The notes beneath the pieces are model-generated. The model ran no database searches, was not told the DNA's origin, and saw only the letters and a list, made by a program, of their open reading frames with translations. 64,000 nucleotides of DNA, from positions 75,314 to 139,313 of the forward strand of contig CAIVSY010000041.1 in assembly GCA_903908715.1 (NCBI GenBank), read 5' to 3'. Below, in pieces: positions 1 through 9,316 of this stretch. Positions within the stretch are counted from its first letter, which is position 1, and every line of letters begins with the position of its first letter. The translations under genes and the position numbers were made by a program. This DNA comes from an uncultured bacterium. Its GTDB lineage: Bacteria > Verrucomicrobiota > Kiritimatiellia > CAIKKV01 > CAITUY01.

Positions 1-2631
1 GGCGGATGGGATCGCGAGTCCCGGCATGCGGAACTGACCTACCGGCATTACCCCGCCGATATCTCCGCCAACCTGTGGGGGTACGGTTACCTTGCCAAGG
101 GGCGAGTCATGCACAGGTCGTTCGCCATGGCCGCCCCGATGGCAGCTAAAGCGGCAGATGGGGTCGCCATGCTGGCCGCGGCGCCGATGGAGGAGCTGGC
201 GGCGACCGAGTCGGAAGTCGTGAGGGAAGACAGGGATGCATCTGCGAACGCCGCCAGTGACAAGCGATCACGGGCGAAAAAGCAAGAGGCTGGATCCGTT
301 GAACCCGACCTGGACAAGGTGACGGCGCGCAAGAACCTGAACGAAACCGCGTTTTTCTTCCCGCATCTGGTCAGCGACCAGGACGGCGTCGTGCGGATGG
401 AGTTCACCATGCCGGAGGCGTTGACAGAGTGGAAGTTCATGGGCTTCGCCCACGACAAGGAGTTGAGGAGCGGGTTCCTGACAAACTCAACCGTGACGGC
501 CAAGGATCTGATGGTGGAGCCCAATCCGCCGCGGTTTGTGCGCGAGGGGGACGTCATCGAGTTCACCACCAAGGTCAGCAACCAGTCCGCCGCCCGCCAG
601 ACCGGCAAGGTGCGGCTTACGCTGGCCGACGCCCGGACGCTCAAAGCGGTGAATGCAGAATTCAGAATTCAGAATCCAGAATACGTGTTCGACATTCCGG
701 CCGGGGAGGCCCGGTCGTTCTCGTGGCGTATGACGATCCCCGATGGAGCCGACGTCCTGACCTACAAGGTCGTCGGCGCGACCGACCGCCTGAGCGACGG
801 GGAGGAGGGATACCTGCCGGTTCTGTCGAGGCGGATTTTGGTGACCGAGTCCCTGCCTCTGCCCATTCGCGGGGCGCAGACCAAGCGTTTCGAGTTCGGC
901 AAGCTGGTGGAGTCGGGCAAATCCAGGACGCTCCGGCACGAGAACCTGACCGTGCAGATGGTCAGCCAGCCCGCGTGGTACGCGGTGATGGCGCTGCCGT
1001 ACCTGATGGAATATCCCTACGAATGCAGCGAGCAGGTCTTCAACCGGCTGTATGCCAATACGCTGGCGCGCCATATAGCCAATGCCGACCCGAAGATCCG
1101 CCGCATCTTCGATCTGTGGAAGAACACGCCCGCGCTGGACAGCCCGCTGGAGAAGAACCAGGACCTCAAGTCGGTGACGATCGAAGAGACGCCCTGGCTG
1201 CGGCAGGCGCAGGACGAAAGCCTGGCGCGGCGGAATGTGGGGATTCTGTTCGACGCCAACCGGCTTGACCGGGAGAGCAAAGCCACGTTCGACAAGTTGG
1301 CGCAGATGCAGTTGGGCGAAGGGTTGTGGCCGTGGTTCCCCGGCTGCCGGGGTGACGAGTATATCTCGCTCTACATCGTCACCGGCTTCGGGCGGATGCG
1401 GCACCTGGGGGCGGCCGACGTGGATGTTTCGCTGGCGGTCAAGGCGCTCGGTACGCTCGACGCGTGGATGGACCGGAAATACCGTGACATTCTCAAGCAC
1501 TGGAAGAATCCGGACGAGTATGTTCCCAGTTCGATTGACGCATTCTATCTCTATGGCCGGAGTTTCTTCCTCAAGGACAAGGCGATTGCCAGGGAGCACC
1601 AGGACGCGGTGGACTTCTATCTCAAGCAGGCGAAGAAGAACTGGCTCAAGCTGGATTGCCGGCAATCGCAGGGCCATCTGGCCATCGGGATGAAGCGGTT
1701 CGGCGATGCTGAGACGCCGCTCGCCATCATGAAGTCCATCAAAGAACGCAGTGTGAGCAACGAGGAGATGGGGTTGTTCTGGCGCGACTTGGAGTTGAGC
1801 TGGTGGTGGTACCGGGCGCCGATCGAGACGCAAGCGCTGATGATCGAGGCATTCGACGAGGTCATGGGTGACGCGCAAGCCGTGGAGGACTGCAAGGTCT
1901 GGCTGCTCAAACAGAAGCAGATGCAGGACTGGAAGACCACCAAGGCCACCGCCGACGCGGTGTATGGGCTGCTGTTGCGCGGGTCGAATCTGTTGACCAG
2001 CGACGCGCTGGTGGCAGTAAGCCTTGGCGGGGAGACGATCAAGCCCGAAAAGGTCGAGGCTGGGACGGGCTTCTACGAGCAGAAGTTCGTTCGCGGCGAG
2101 ATCAAGCCCGGCATGGGCCGGATCACCGTCACCAAGACGGATGCGGGTGTCAGTTGGGGGAGCGTCCACTGGCAGTATCTCGAGGACATGACCAAGGTCA
2201 CGCCGTACGAAGGCACGCCCCTGAAGTTGAAGAAGACGTTGTACCGCAAGGAAACGACGAAGAAGGGGCCGGTGCTGGAGCCGGTGAAGGGGGCATTGGC
2301 GGTGGGGGATGAGCTGGTCTGCCGCATCGAGTTGAGGGTGGACCGTGACATGGAATATGTGCATCTCAAGGATCAGCGCGGAAGCGGCACGGAGCCGGTG
2401 AACGTGTTAAGCCGGACGAAGTTCCAGGACGGGTTGGCGTACTACGAGAGCACGCGCGACACGGCGAGCCACTTCTTTATCCACTACCTGCCGAAGGGCG
2501 TGTACGTATTCGAGTACAGTGTGCGGGTGCAGCTCAAGGGCCGGTATCAGAGTGGCATGGCCAGCATCCAGTGCATGTACGCGCCGGAATTCAACAGCCA
2601 CAGCGAAAGTTTCGAGCTGGAGGTCAGGTAG
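1..2631 (+). CDS. Alpha-2-macroglobulin family protein, C-terminal part (5' end outside window)
   Basis: The reading frame is open from base 1, so the 876 residues seen are only the C-terminal part of a protein that in bacteria is usually 1500-1900 residues. The motif ECSEQ (Cys codon 1024-1026) matches the CxEQ thioester of alpha-2-macroglobulins and is followed by a long all-helical stretch rich in Trp and Leu, as expected for the thioester domain, and then by beta-rich C-terminal domains ending near residue 876. Family role: a large periplasmic or outer-membrane protease trap that links covalently to attacking proteases. An AT-rich run of four 7-bp units interrupts the GC-rich coding sequence at 656-683 but keeps the frame. 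The stop codon overlaps the convergent gmhB-like gene by 8 bp. The N-terminus and signal peptide cannot be judged. Confidence 0.88.
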   Translation, partial: GGWDRESRHAELTYRHYPADISANLWGYGYLAKGRVMHRSFAMAAPMAAKAADGVAMLAAAPMEELAATESEVVREDRDASANAASDKRSRAKKQEAGSVEPDLDKVTARKNLNETAFFFPHLVSDQDGVVRMEFTMPEALTEWKFMGFAHDKELRSGFLTNSTVTAKDLMVEPNPPRFVREGDVIEFTTKVSNQSAARQTGKVRLTLADARTLKAVNAEFRIQNPEYVFDIPAGEARSFSWRMTIPDGADVLTYKVVGATDRLSDGEEGYLPVLSRRILVTESLPLPIRGAQTKRFEFGKLVESGKSRTLRHENLTVQMVSQPAWYAVMALPYLMEYPYECSEQVFNRLYANTLARHIANADPKIRRIFDLWKNTPALDSPLEKNQDLKSVTIEETPWLRQAQDESLARRNVGILFDANRLDRESKATFDKLAQMQLGEGLWPWFPGCRGDEYISLYIVTGFGRMRHLGAADVDVSLAVKALGTLDAWMDRKYRDILKHWKNPDEYVPSSIDAFYLYGRSFFLKDKAIAREHQDAVDFYLKQAKKNWLKLDCRQSQGHLAIGMKRFGDAETPLAIMKSIKERSVSNEEMGLFWRDLELSWWWYRAPIETQALMIEAFDEVMGDAQAVEDCKVWLLKQKQMQDWKTTKATADAVYGLLLRGSNLLTSDALVAVSLGGETIKPEKVEAGTGFYEQKFVRGEIKPGMGRITVTKTDAGVSWGSVHWQYLEDMTKVTPYEGTPLKLKKTLYRKETTKKGPVLEPVKGALAVGDELVCRIELRVDRDMEYVHLKDQRGSGTEPVNVLSRTKFQDGLAYYESTRDTASHFFIHYLPKGVYVFEYSVRVQLKGRYQSGMASIQCMYAPEFNSHSESFELEVR
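656..683 (+). repeat. Heptanucleotide tandem repeat inside the macroglobulin gene
   Basis: Four contiguous copies of the unit CAGAATN (last base T, T, C, A). The tract is AT-rich inside a GC-rich gene and encodes a short segment reading roughly AEFRIQNPEY. Because 7 is not a multiple of 3, gain or loss of one unit would shift the reading frame. Confidence 0.85.
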
Positions 2632-3181
2632 GGTCAGCCGGGCGGCAGGCGAGGATCCAGTCAACCGCTTCGCGAATGCCCGGAACAATGGCTTTGCGGC
2701 CCAGGACTTCGGCCAGATGCCGGTTCCCGTGACCGGTGCGGACGTAAATGCCGCAGGCGCCCGCGTTGTCCGCAAGGACCACATCGTGGGGATGGTCCCC
2801 CACGACAAATGATCCGGACAGGTCCAACCCAAACTTTTCCGCGGCTTGTCGCAGGAAGAAAGGCTTTGGCTTGATGCAGTCGCAACCCTCATTCCGCTGG
2901 TGCGGGCAGCAATAAACCTCAGTGATCATCACCCCGTGATGGCGCAGTTCTGCCACCACGTATTCATTGACCTGCGCGACGTTGTCGGCGGTCACGAAAC
3001 CTGCGGAGATGCCCGGCTGGTGGGTGACCACAAACAACAGGAAATGCTCCTGGAGCCGGGTTAACGCAGGAACAGTGTCCGGGTAAAAGACGACTTCCGA
3101 CGGCCTTCCCAAATGGCCGCGGTCTTCAATGATCGTCCCGTCCCGATCCAGGAAAACGGCGGGTGTCTTTCTGCCGAGCAT
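2624..3181 (-). CDS. gmhB: HAD-family phosphatase, GmhB-like (D-glycero-D-manno-heptose-1,7-bisphosphate 7-phosphatase)
   Basis: A 185-residue protein, the usual length for GmhB and the histidinol-phosphatase subgroup of HAD phosphatases. Residues 10-16 read FLDRDGT, giving the nucleophile Asp12 and acid/base Asp14. Motif II is VVTHQPG, the zinc loop has the pattern CPH then CDC around residues 92-101, followed by KPKP, and motif III-IV is VGDHPHDV. GmhB removes the 7-phosphate in ADP-heptose synthesis for LPS core; a heptosyltransferase-like GT9 protein at 24041-25159 fits that role. A histidinol-phosphate phosphatase activity cannot be excluded. The 3' end overlaps the convergent macroglobulin gene by 8 bp. 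No clear Shine-Dalgarno sequence precedes the ATG. Confidence 0.78.
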   Translation of the reverse strand: MLGRKTPAVFLDRDGTIIEDRGHLGRPSEVVFYPDTVPALTRLQEHFLLFVVTHQPGISAGFVTADNVAQVNEYVVAELRHHGVMITEVYCCPHQRNEGCDCIKPKPFFLRQAAEKFGLDLSGSFVVGDHPHDVVLADNAGACGIYVRTGHGNRHLAEVLGRKAIVPGIREAVDWILACRPADPT

Positions 3182-3251
3182 GGCGCATTCTGCAGAATGC
3201 TTGAGACCCCGGGTTTATGATCTTCTCCCGGAGTCCCAGGCATTCGCACTC

Positions 3252-5057
3252 TTACAGCCCGATTCGCTTCTTCAGGCCGGAGAGTTGCGCCTTCATGCGA
3301 TCCGGCAGGCGCGAGCCGGCGGTATGGAGATAGGTCTCGATTTCCGGCACCTCGCTCTTCCAGCCTTCCACGTCGATGCGCAACAGTTCCGCCACCTCGG
3401 CCGGACTGATCTTCAAGCCGCTGACGTCCAGATCGGCCGCCTTCGGAATATACCCGACGGGTGTCTCTTCGGCGCCGACTTTGCCTTCGACGCGCTCGCA
3501 CATCCATTTCAGGACGCGGGCATTTTCGCCGAAGCCCGGCCACAGCCACTTGCCTTCCGGCGACTTGCGGAACCAGTTCACATAGAAGATCTTCGGCGCC
3601 TTGTCACCCAGCTTGTCGCCCATGTTGAACCAGTGCTGCCAGTAGTCGCCGACATTGTAGCCGCAGAACGGAAGCATGGCCATCGGATCGCGCCGGATGG
3701 AGCTCTTGACGTCCAGTGCGGCCGCGGTAGCTTCCGAGGCCGCCGTGGCGCCCATGTAGACGCCGTGGTCCCAGCCGAAGGCCTGGCTGACCAGCGGAAC
3801 CAGCTTGGAACGCCTTCCACCGAAGACGAAGATGTCGATCGGTACGCCGTTGGGGTCTTCCCAGTCCGGGCAGATCACCGGGCACTGCCGCGCGGGGGCG
3901 GTGAACCGGGCGTTGGGATGCGCGCCCTTGACGGGCTTGCCGTCCGCATCCTTCTTGTCCGGCGTCCAGTCGTTACCCTTCCAGTCGATGCCGTGCTTGC
4001 ACTCGACGTTCATTTCCTCCCACCAGATGTCGCCATCATCGGTCAGGACGCAATTGGTGAAGATGGAGTTGCTCTTGATGGTGTCCATCGCCATCGGATT
4101 GGACTTGTAGCTGGTGCCCGGGGCGACGCCGAAGAAGCCGGATTCCGGATTGATGGCGTGCAGGCGGCCGTCCGGCCGGACCTTCATCCAGGCGATGTCG
4201 TCGCCGATGCACTCGCACTTCCAGCCCGGAATGGTCGGCTGGAGCATGGCGAGGTTCGTCTTGCCGCAGGCGCTGGGGAATGCGGCGGCGATGTGGAAGC
4301 GCTTTCCCTGGGGATTGGTCAGGCGCAGGATGAGCATGTGTTCCGCCATCCAGCCTTCGCGGCGGGCCATGGTGGAGGCGATACGCAGGGCCAGGCACTT
4401 CTTGCCCAGCAGCGCGTTGCCGCCATACCCGGAGCCGTAGGACCAGATCAGGTTCTCTTCCGGGAAGTGGGCGATGTACTTCTTCTCGATCGGGGCGCAC
4501 GGCCAATGGACATCCTTCTGGCCGGGTTGCAGCGGCGCGCCAACGGAATGCAGGCAGGGAATGAACTCGCCGTCCTCGCCGAGGGTTTCAAGCACCTTGT
4601 CGCCGACGCGCGTCATGATGTGCATGTTGACGACGACATAGGGAGATTCGGTGATTTCAACGCCGATCTTCGAGATGGGCGACCCGATCGGGCCCATGCT
4701 GAACGGAATCACGTACATCGTACGGCCCTTCATGCAGCCGTCATACAGCCCGCGCATGGTCTTCTTCAGTTCGTCCGGGTTGATCCAGTTGTTGGTCGGC
4801 CCGGCTTCGACTTGTTCCCTGGACGCGATGTAGGTGCGGTCCTCCACGCGCGCCACGTCGCTGGGGTGGCTGCGGAAGAGATAGCTGTTCGGGCGTTTTT
4901 TCAGGGGGGTTGCCGAGCCGGCGTCCACCATGATCTTGATCATGGCATCGTATTCGGCCTTGGAACCGTCGCACCAGACGACCTTGTCGGGCTTGACCAT
5001 GGCTTGGACTTCGGCGACCCAGGCTACGAGTTTCTTGTTCTTACATGCGACTGCCAT
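3252..5057 (-). CDS. pckG: Phosphoenolpyruvate carboxykinase (GTP)
   Basis: A 601-residue cytosolic enzyme that interconverts oxaloacetate and PEP using GTP, at the branch between the TCA cycle and gluconeogenesis; in fermenters it may run in the CO2-fixing direction. Diagnostic sequences are the P-loop FPSACGKTN carrying the reactive Cys, the metal-binding motif IGDDIAWM, the substrate loop [12 protein letters not shown] and the C-terminal [11 protein letters not shown]. The length matches the GTP family rather than the ATP family (about 530). I chose the ATG at 5057 because a GGAAGGAAG ribosome site lies just upstream; an in-frame extension to 5156 would run through the leader hairpin and has no family similarity. 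It appears monocistronic with its own leader. Confidence 0.96.
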   Translation of the reverse strand: MAVACKNKKLVAWVAEVQAMVKPDKVVWCDGSKAEYDAMIKIMVDAGSATPLKKRPNSYLFRSHPSDVARVEDRTYIASREQVEAGPTNNWINPDELKKTMRGLYDGCMKGRTMYVIPFSMGPIGSPISKIGVEITESPYVVVNMHIMTRVGDKVLETLGEDGEFIPCLHSVGAPLQPGQKDVHWPCAPIEKKYIAHFPEENLIWSYGSGYGGNALLGKKCLALRIASTMARREGWMAEHMLILRLTNPQGKRFHIAAAFPSACGKTNLAMLQPTIPGWKCECIGDDIAWMKVRPDGRLHAINPESGFFGVAPGTSYKSNPMAMDTIKSNSIFTNCVLTDDGDIWWEEMNVECKHGIDWKGNDWTPDKKDADGKPVKGAHPNARFTAPARQCPVICPDWEDPNGVPIDIFVFGGRRSKLVPLVSQAFGWDHGVYMGATAASEATAAALDVKSSIRRDPMAMLPFCGYNVGDYWQHWFNMGDKLGDKAPKIFYVNWFRKSPEGKWLWPGFGENARVLKWMCERVEGKVGAEETPVGYIPKAADLDVSGLKISPAEVAELLRIDVEGWKSEVPEIETYLHTAGSRLPDRMKAQLSGLKKRIGL

Positions 5058-5110
5058 TTTGTGCTTCCTTCCTTTGTTATGCTCTTTCTTGAAATCGGGT
5101 CCGTATAACA

Positions 5111-5153
5111 AACAGGCCGGCGCGGTCCCTCCCGGGGGTCGCACCGGCCTGTT
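5111..5153 (-). promoter_or_regulatory. Leader hairpin upstream of pckG
   Basis: Arms AACAGGCCGG (5111-5120) and CCGGCCTGTT (5144-5153) are perfectly complementary over 10 bp and continue imperfectly inward. On the minus strand the hairpin ends about 54 nt before the pckG start codon and is followed by a weak U-rich run, so it could be a leader structure or attenuator. It could also act as a plus-strand terminator, although no gene ends there. Confidence 0.45.
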
Positions 5154-5311
5154 CACACCTGGCGGTCATGAACTCCGCCCCCTGCCCCCCTGCCAGCTTT
5201 GTTTGTGGGCGTGCCTTATAGGAAATCGGCGGAGCCGCGTCAAGGTGTTTCCGCAGGTTTTCGCCAAAACAGTCTTGGCTGGACGGGATGGTTCTTGATA
5301 AGCATGCCGGG

Positions 5312-7399
5312 ATGAGAATTCTGTCTTTCCGTTTGGCGGTGTGCCTGGTGGCCTTATTTGCGGCGAGGGTGCTGCTGAATGCCGCGGAACCGCCAGCCGC
5401 TGCCGCCGAGTTGCCGATCAAGGCGGTGGTGGAGGCAGGTATGCTGATTGACGGGTTGGAGAATCCGGCGGTTCGCGGTTATCTTCAGAAACGGCTGGAA
5501 GGCATCCTGGCCGACGAACCCGGGGCGGAACGCAATGCGGCGCTGGAATCTTTCCTGGTGGAACTGCGCGGCGCCGCTACCGCCAACGGCAGCGGAAACG
5601 TCACCCATCAAGCTGCGGCAGCGACCAATACTCCAGCCCGCCCGGTTGCTCCCGCCGTTACGGCCCGGGATGTGGAGCTGATCAACCTGCTCACGCAGTA
5701 TGCGAGTATACTCCAGGACCTGGAAGGTCGGGGAAGCGAGGCGGTCCGTCGGGAACTGGTGGACAACGTCAATACAGCCGGCATCAGCCCGGATGCGATG
5801 GGTTTGTTACGGCAGTTGATTCTTCTGTGTGACGAGGTGGAGCGCACATTGAGGAATCGCGGCTTGATTGAGGAGGACATAGCCGCGGCGGAGAAGTCCT
5901 TGTATCTGCAGAATATCGGAACGTATGGTGCAACAAGCCTTCTGTCGGGCAATCCGCTCCCCCTGCTCAAGGCTGCGGCGGCCATTGCCAAGGGACGTTA
6001 CACCTTGTCCAAGGAAAAGGATCGGCAGGTCGGCCTGGAAGTTCAGAACCATCGGGGTCGGCTGGCGAATTTCCTTTTTGAGCTTGGTGTGCGACGCGCG
6101 AACCTGAAGGCGACAGCCGGGGTTGGCGAGGATGCGTTTGTATCGGCGGAAGGCTATGGCAAGCTGCAGGAAGCGCTGGCGGAGCCGGATGCGGGGCGGC
6201 GCCTGGCGGCCCTGTCGCATTGTGTGGCGGCATGTCCGGCCTTGAGGGAAGCGGGGTTCTGCCTTGCGGTAACCACCCAGGATGCCGGGGAGCCGGCGGA
6301 GGCGGAACGGTATTTTCGCGTGGTAGCGGAGCAGGAATCGCGCCTGCTGATGCGGGATGGCTTGCGTGCGATGGCGTTCGACCGCCTGGCCGGATATGCG
6401 TTTCTCCGGGGTGAGTATTCCAATACTGTTGTTCTTGCCCGTCAGGCGCTGGCCTGTGACCCGCGAACGGCCGGCGCTTTGAATCACCTGGCACTGGCGT
6501 CCCTGCGGATGGAGGATATGCCGTCCGCCTGCCGGTATGTGGTGGAAGCGCTGCAACTCGATCCCATGAACGGCGCCTACCTGTGGACCGCCGCACAGAT
6601 TGCCGCAGGGGTGGGGAATCCGGATCTTGCGCTGACATTTCTTCGCGCGGCGCTGAACAACGGATTCCGGGATCTGGCGGCGGTGTATGGCTGCAAGCCG
6701 CTGAGGGACGCCTTGGCGACACCGCGCGGGGAACGGGTGCTTCAACCTCCGATGACGGCCTATTGCGAGCCGCAAATCCTGAACCACCGGTTTGCCGTGA
6801 GCAATATGGCTGGTTATGCAATCACCGGGCTTGTTGTAAATCTTACCGTGCGTTATGAGGCAGGGGACCGTGTGGTGCGCGAGCAATCCTTTTCGCGGAA
6901 GGTGTCGCATGTTCCGCCCGGCGGCATTGTGGGGTTTGCCATGGCGGGTGCGCCCAAGGACGGGTTCCGTTGCCGGATGCAAATGGACTATCAGTGTTCC
7001 GATCATCCGGGCCGCACATTCCGGGCCGCCTCGTGTTATAACATGCAGGGTACCGGTGAGCATCTGGCATGGCCTGATTATCTCCATCGCGCGGCCTCGG
7101 GTTTGGTGCAGGAAGCCGACCTGTCGAAAAGGGAGGAAGGTCTGCGTCTTGCCGTGGAAGCGGCGGAGTGGACGGCATTCGAGGATGCGGAAATCCTTTC
7201 GACCTGCGCGAAGCTGGCGGCGGCACTGGGAAATGAGCCGGCCGTGGAGCGCTATTCAACGGCAGCCCGGCGTGCGCTGTTGCTGCGTCCCCTGCAGAAC
7301 AGTGTGATGGTGGAGACGGCAGCCAGGCGCCTCTGCGAAACCAGGCAAAATCCGGTCGCGGGCAGGAACGGTATTCCGGTACAAGCTTCCCCGCGGTAG
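5312..7399 (+). CDS. Exported TPR-containing protein of unknown function
   Basis: A 695-residue protein whose N-terminus (MRILSFRLAVCLVALFAARV, then a small-residue region ending near NAAEPP) looks like a Sec signal peptide; I start at 5312 because the upstream ATG at 5288 only adds a charged tail in front of it. Residues about 280-470 contain helical TPR-like units (patterns such as AEAERYFRVVAEQ and ALACDPRTAGALNHLALASL). The region around 480-600 is beta-rich and resembles an immunoglobulin-like or receptor fold, and the end returns to helices. No catalytic motif is visible. It stands alone between divergent pckG and the convergent small gene at 7408-7653. Probably a periplasmic scaffold; no specific role can be assigned. 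Confidence 0.7.
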   Translation: MRILSFRLAVCLVALFAARVLLNAAEPPAAAAELPIKAVVEAGMLIDGLENPAVRGYLQKRLEGILADEPGAERNAALESFLVELRGAATANGSGNVTHQAAAATNTPARPVAPAVTARDVELINLLTQYASILQDLEGRGSEAVRRELVDNVNTAGISPDAMGLLRQLILLCDEVERTLRNRGLIEEDIAAAEKSLYLQNIGTYGATSLLSGNPLPLLKAAAAIAKGRYTLSKEKDRQVGLEVQNHRGRLANFLFELGVRRANLKATAGVGEDAFVSAEGYGKLQEALAEPDAGRRLAALSHCVAACPALREAGFCLAVTTQDAGEPAEAERYFRVVAEQESRLLMRDGLRAMAFDRLAGYAFLRGEYSNTVVLARQALACDPRTAGALNHLALASLRMEDMPSACRYVVEALQLDPMNGAYLWTAAQIAAGVGNPDLALTFLRAALNNGFRDLAAVYGCKPLRDALATPRGERVLQPPMTAYCEPQILNHRFAVSNMAGYAITGLVVNLTVRYEAGDRVVREQSFSRKVSHVPPGGIVGFAMAGAPKDGFRCRMQMDYQCSDHPGRTFRAASCYNMQGTGEHLAWPDYLHRAASGLVQEADLSKREEGLRLAVEAAEWTAFEDAEILSTCAKLAAALGNEPAVERYSTAARRALLLRPLQNSVMVETAARRLCETRQNPVAGRNGIPVQASPR

Positions 7400-7407
7400 G
7401 ATCCGCC

Positions 7408-7653
7408 TTACAGGGGATTCTTCTTCTGTCCCTGGAGTTCCTTCTGGCGGGCCAGTGCCACATCAATCTGCGGCTTGGTGGCCAGTCCGCGGCTGATCAG
7501 GATCTGGCCGAACAGCCTTCTCTCACTGCTGCGCTTCTGTATGGCCAGGACTTCATCGATCTGCGCCTGGGTCAGGATGCCCTTTTGCTTCAGGATCTCC
7601 CCCAGCAGCGGTGATGCGTTTCTTGGAATGGCAGGATCAGAATCTGCGCTCAT
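7408..7653 (-). CDS. Small MshEN/GspE-N-like domain protein
   Basis: An 81-residue protein consisting of two copies of a helical unit: LGEILKQKGILTQAQIDEVL followed by FGQILISRGLATKPQIDVAL. This repeated pattern is typical of the N-terminal (MshEN/GspE-N) domain of type II secretion and type IV pilus ATPases, but the ATPase part is absent. In MshE that domain binds c-di-GMP; whether this one binds a nucleotide cannot be told. No pilus or secretion genes lie nearby. It has its own promoter candidate at 7695-7724 and a GGAG ribosome site about 10 nt before the ATG. It could be a stand-alone signalling adaptor or a remnant of an ATPase gene. Confidence 0.65.
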   Translation of the reverse strand: MSADSDPAIPRNASPLLGEILKQKGILTQAQIDEVLAIQKRSSERRLFGQILISRGLATKPQIDVALARQKELQGQKKNPL

Positions 7654-7694
7654 GATGGATTGTCTCCGAAAATTTCCCCCGGAAAATTGAAAGA

Positions 7695-7724
7695 ATCATA
7701 ACGGTTTATAATTGCCAGAATCAA
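7695..7724 (-). promoter_or_regulatory. Vegetative promoter candidate for the MshEN-like gene
   Basis: On the minus strand TTGATT (7724-7719) and TATGAT (7700-7695) are separated by 18 nt in an AT-rich intergenic region, about 45 nt upstream of the start codon. Confidence 0.5.
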
Positions 7725-7782
7725 GTAAAATTAGAAAACCGGTTGGAAGCGGACAGGGGATATGAGGAGACGGGCGCCGGTT

Positions 7783-8526
7783 CTAGAACATCATTTTTAT
7801 GGCGCCGGCAGCCGCGAGCAGTTGCATAAGGGTTTCGAAAACCTGCTTCGGAACCCGACGGGCAAAGAGGATACCGAGGGCTGCCCCCGCGGCAACAAAG
7901 GGTATCAGCATCAGGTTGACTGTTGCGGTCCGGGAGGTGATCAGGCCCAGGTTTGCGCTGAAAGGGATCTTGAAGGCGTTCAAGAGGAGAAAATACCAGG
8001 CGGATGTTCCGATGAATACCGTGGGAGGGAGTTTGGAGGCCAGCAGATAGATGATCATGATCGGACCGGCCGCATTGGCCAGCATGGTGGTGATGCCCGC
8101 CGTCAGTCCGATGAACACAGGGTACCAGGGGCGGTCGGGCAGCGAAACGTCCTTCAGGTTGGGGTGTCGGCGGAGCCACACGTTGAGCAGAAGCATGACC
8201 AGCACGATCGCCCCGATCAGCGGCGAGAGCAGGCTGTCGCTGATCCTGTTCATCAACCTCCAGCCGATCAGGACGCCTACGACGGCCCATGGCAGAACCC
8301 GGCGCAGGTGTTTCCAGTCGGCATGCCGGCGGAAATAGGCCACGCCGATGACATCGCCAACCAGGAGGATCGGAAGCAGCATGCCGGTGGAAGCCCGTGC
8401 GGGCAGGACGCCGGCAAAAAGAGGGATGGCCAGGATCCCTGCGCCTGGCAGGCCGCACTTCGACAGGCCAACCACAAAAGCGCCGATCGCCATCAACGTC
8501 CATTGGAGAGGAGTCCATTCCTGCAT
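7783..8526 (-). CDS. TauE/SafE family membrane permease
   Basis: A 247-residue integral membrane protein with about seven or eight hydrophobic segments and the internal duplication typical of TauE/SafE (PF01925): the first half has GLPGAGILAIPLFAGVLP and PILLVGDVIG, the second GITTMLANAAGPIMIIYLLA. Family members export sulfite, sulfoacetate or other anions, or act as broader anion permeases; the substrate cannot be read from sequence. I start at the ATG at 8526, with an AGGTG ribosome site; the longer frame to 8709 gives a non-hydrophobic N-terminal extension unlike the family. The gene faces away from a decayed URO-D-type gene at 8675 and shares the short intergenic region with it. Confidence 0.85.
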   Translation of the reverse strand: MQEWTPLQWTLMAIGAFVVGLSKCGLPGAGILAIPLFAGVLPARASTGMLLPILLVGDVIGVAYFRRHADWKHLRRVLPWAVVGVLIGWRLMNRISDSLLSPLIGAIVLVMLLLNVWLRRHPNLKDVSLPDRPWYPVFIGLTAGITTMLANAAGPIMIIYLLASKLPPTVFIGTSAWYFLLLNAFKIPFSANLGLITSRTATVNLMLIPFVAAGAALGILFARRVPKQVFETLMQLLAAAGAIKMMF

Positions 8527-8674
8527 ACCGCACCTGAAACTGGTCAGGTTGTAACCGATTGCAAGCCGCGAAAACCACGAGAATCTTGAATGTCCCGGGT
8601 GAAATGCGGCTTGCGGATCCCTTCGGAAGGGTATATGCATCCGGGGTTCGCGGGTATGAGGCAGGGTTGGGAAC

Positions 8675-9294
8675 ATGATCAACCACAGGGACAAGATGCT
8701 TGCCGTCATCGATGGCGAGAGGCCCGATCACGCGCTTTTCGTTCCGCGCCTGGATATCTGGTATAACCGGGACCGCTGGCCGCCCTGCACGACCAGATTA
8801 TGGACGCCGCTCTCCGCTCTTCAGCGGAGGTTGCGCTCTACGGCGCGAATTACGATGAAACGATTACCTGTCCGCCTTTTTTCGAAACCCATATTGCGCC
8901 CTGGCTCAACAAGGTGGCCGGAAAGCTCAAGGCGGCCGGAAAGCGGCTGTTGACGCATACCGATGGCGAAAACAAGGGCCTGCTTCCGGTATTCGGGAAA
9001 TGCCGGTTTGATATCGCGGATTCCATCTGCCCGGCGCCCATGACAAAAGTCAGCCTGCGCGAATACCGTGAGTTTTTTGGAGACAGAACGACGATCTGGG
9101 GCGGCATTCCGTCGAACATCACGATCCGGAGTTGCTGCTCCGATGCCGAATTCCGCGCGTTTGTCCAGGCGGCTCTCCGGGACTGCCGCCCCTATGACCA
9201 TCTGATTCTCAGTGTGGCCGACACGACTCCGCCGGATGCGGACTTCGATCGTCTGCTCTATCTGGCTGAGGCTTGTGCGGCCAGCCGGGGGTAA
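8675..9294 (+). pseudogene. Decayed URO-D / corrinoid methyltransferase-type gene
   Basis: Two pieces of one protein family lie in different frames. The first (8675 to about 8790) encodes a typical URO-D-family start, MINHRDKMLAVIDGERPDHALFV. The second, in another frame and with an in-frame stop at 8764 upstream, encodes a C-terminal half with GANYDETITCPPFF, LLTHTDGENKGLLP and TIWGGIPS, all typical of the uroporphyrinogen decarboxylase-like superfamily that includes MtaA-type methylcobalamin methyltransferases. The middle, about half of a 350-400-residue protein, is missing. This is best read as an internal deletion with frameshift. The remaining C-terminal frame could still be translated from an ATG at 8800 but would lack the N-terminal half of the barrel. 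An orphan corrinoid activase at 42173-44032 may once have served such an enzyme. Confidence 0.75.
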
Positions 9295-9316
9295 GCCCAC
9301 CCGCTATGAATTTTCC

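Noticed and set aside
487-2364. Long minus-strand open frame opposite the macroglobulin gene
   Set aside because: Its translation is rich in Arg, Pro, His and Leu without domain signatures, as expected for antisense of a GC-rich gene; the plus strand has the thioester motif.
3129-5108. Long plus-strand open frame opposite pckG
   Set aside because: Antisense of a clearly identified PEP carboxykinase; no ribosome site or family motif.
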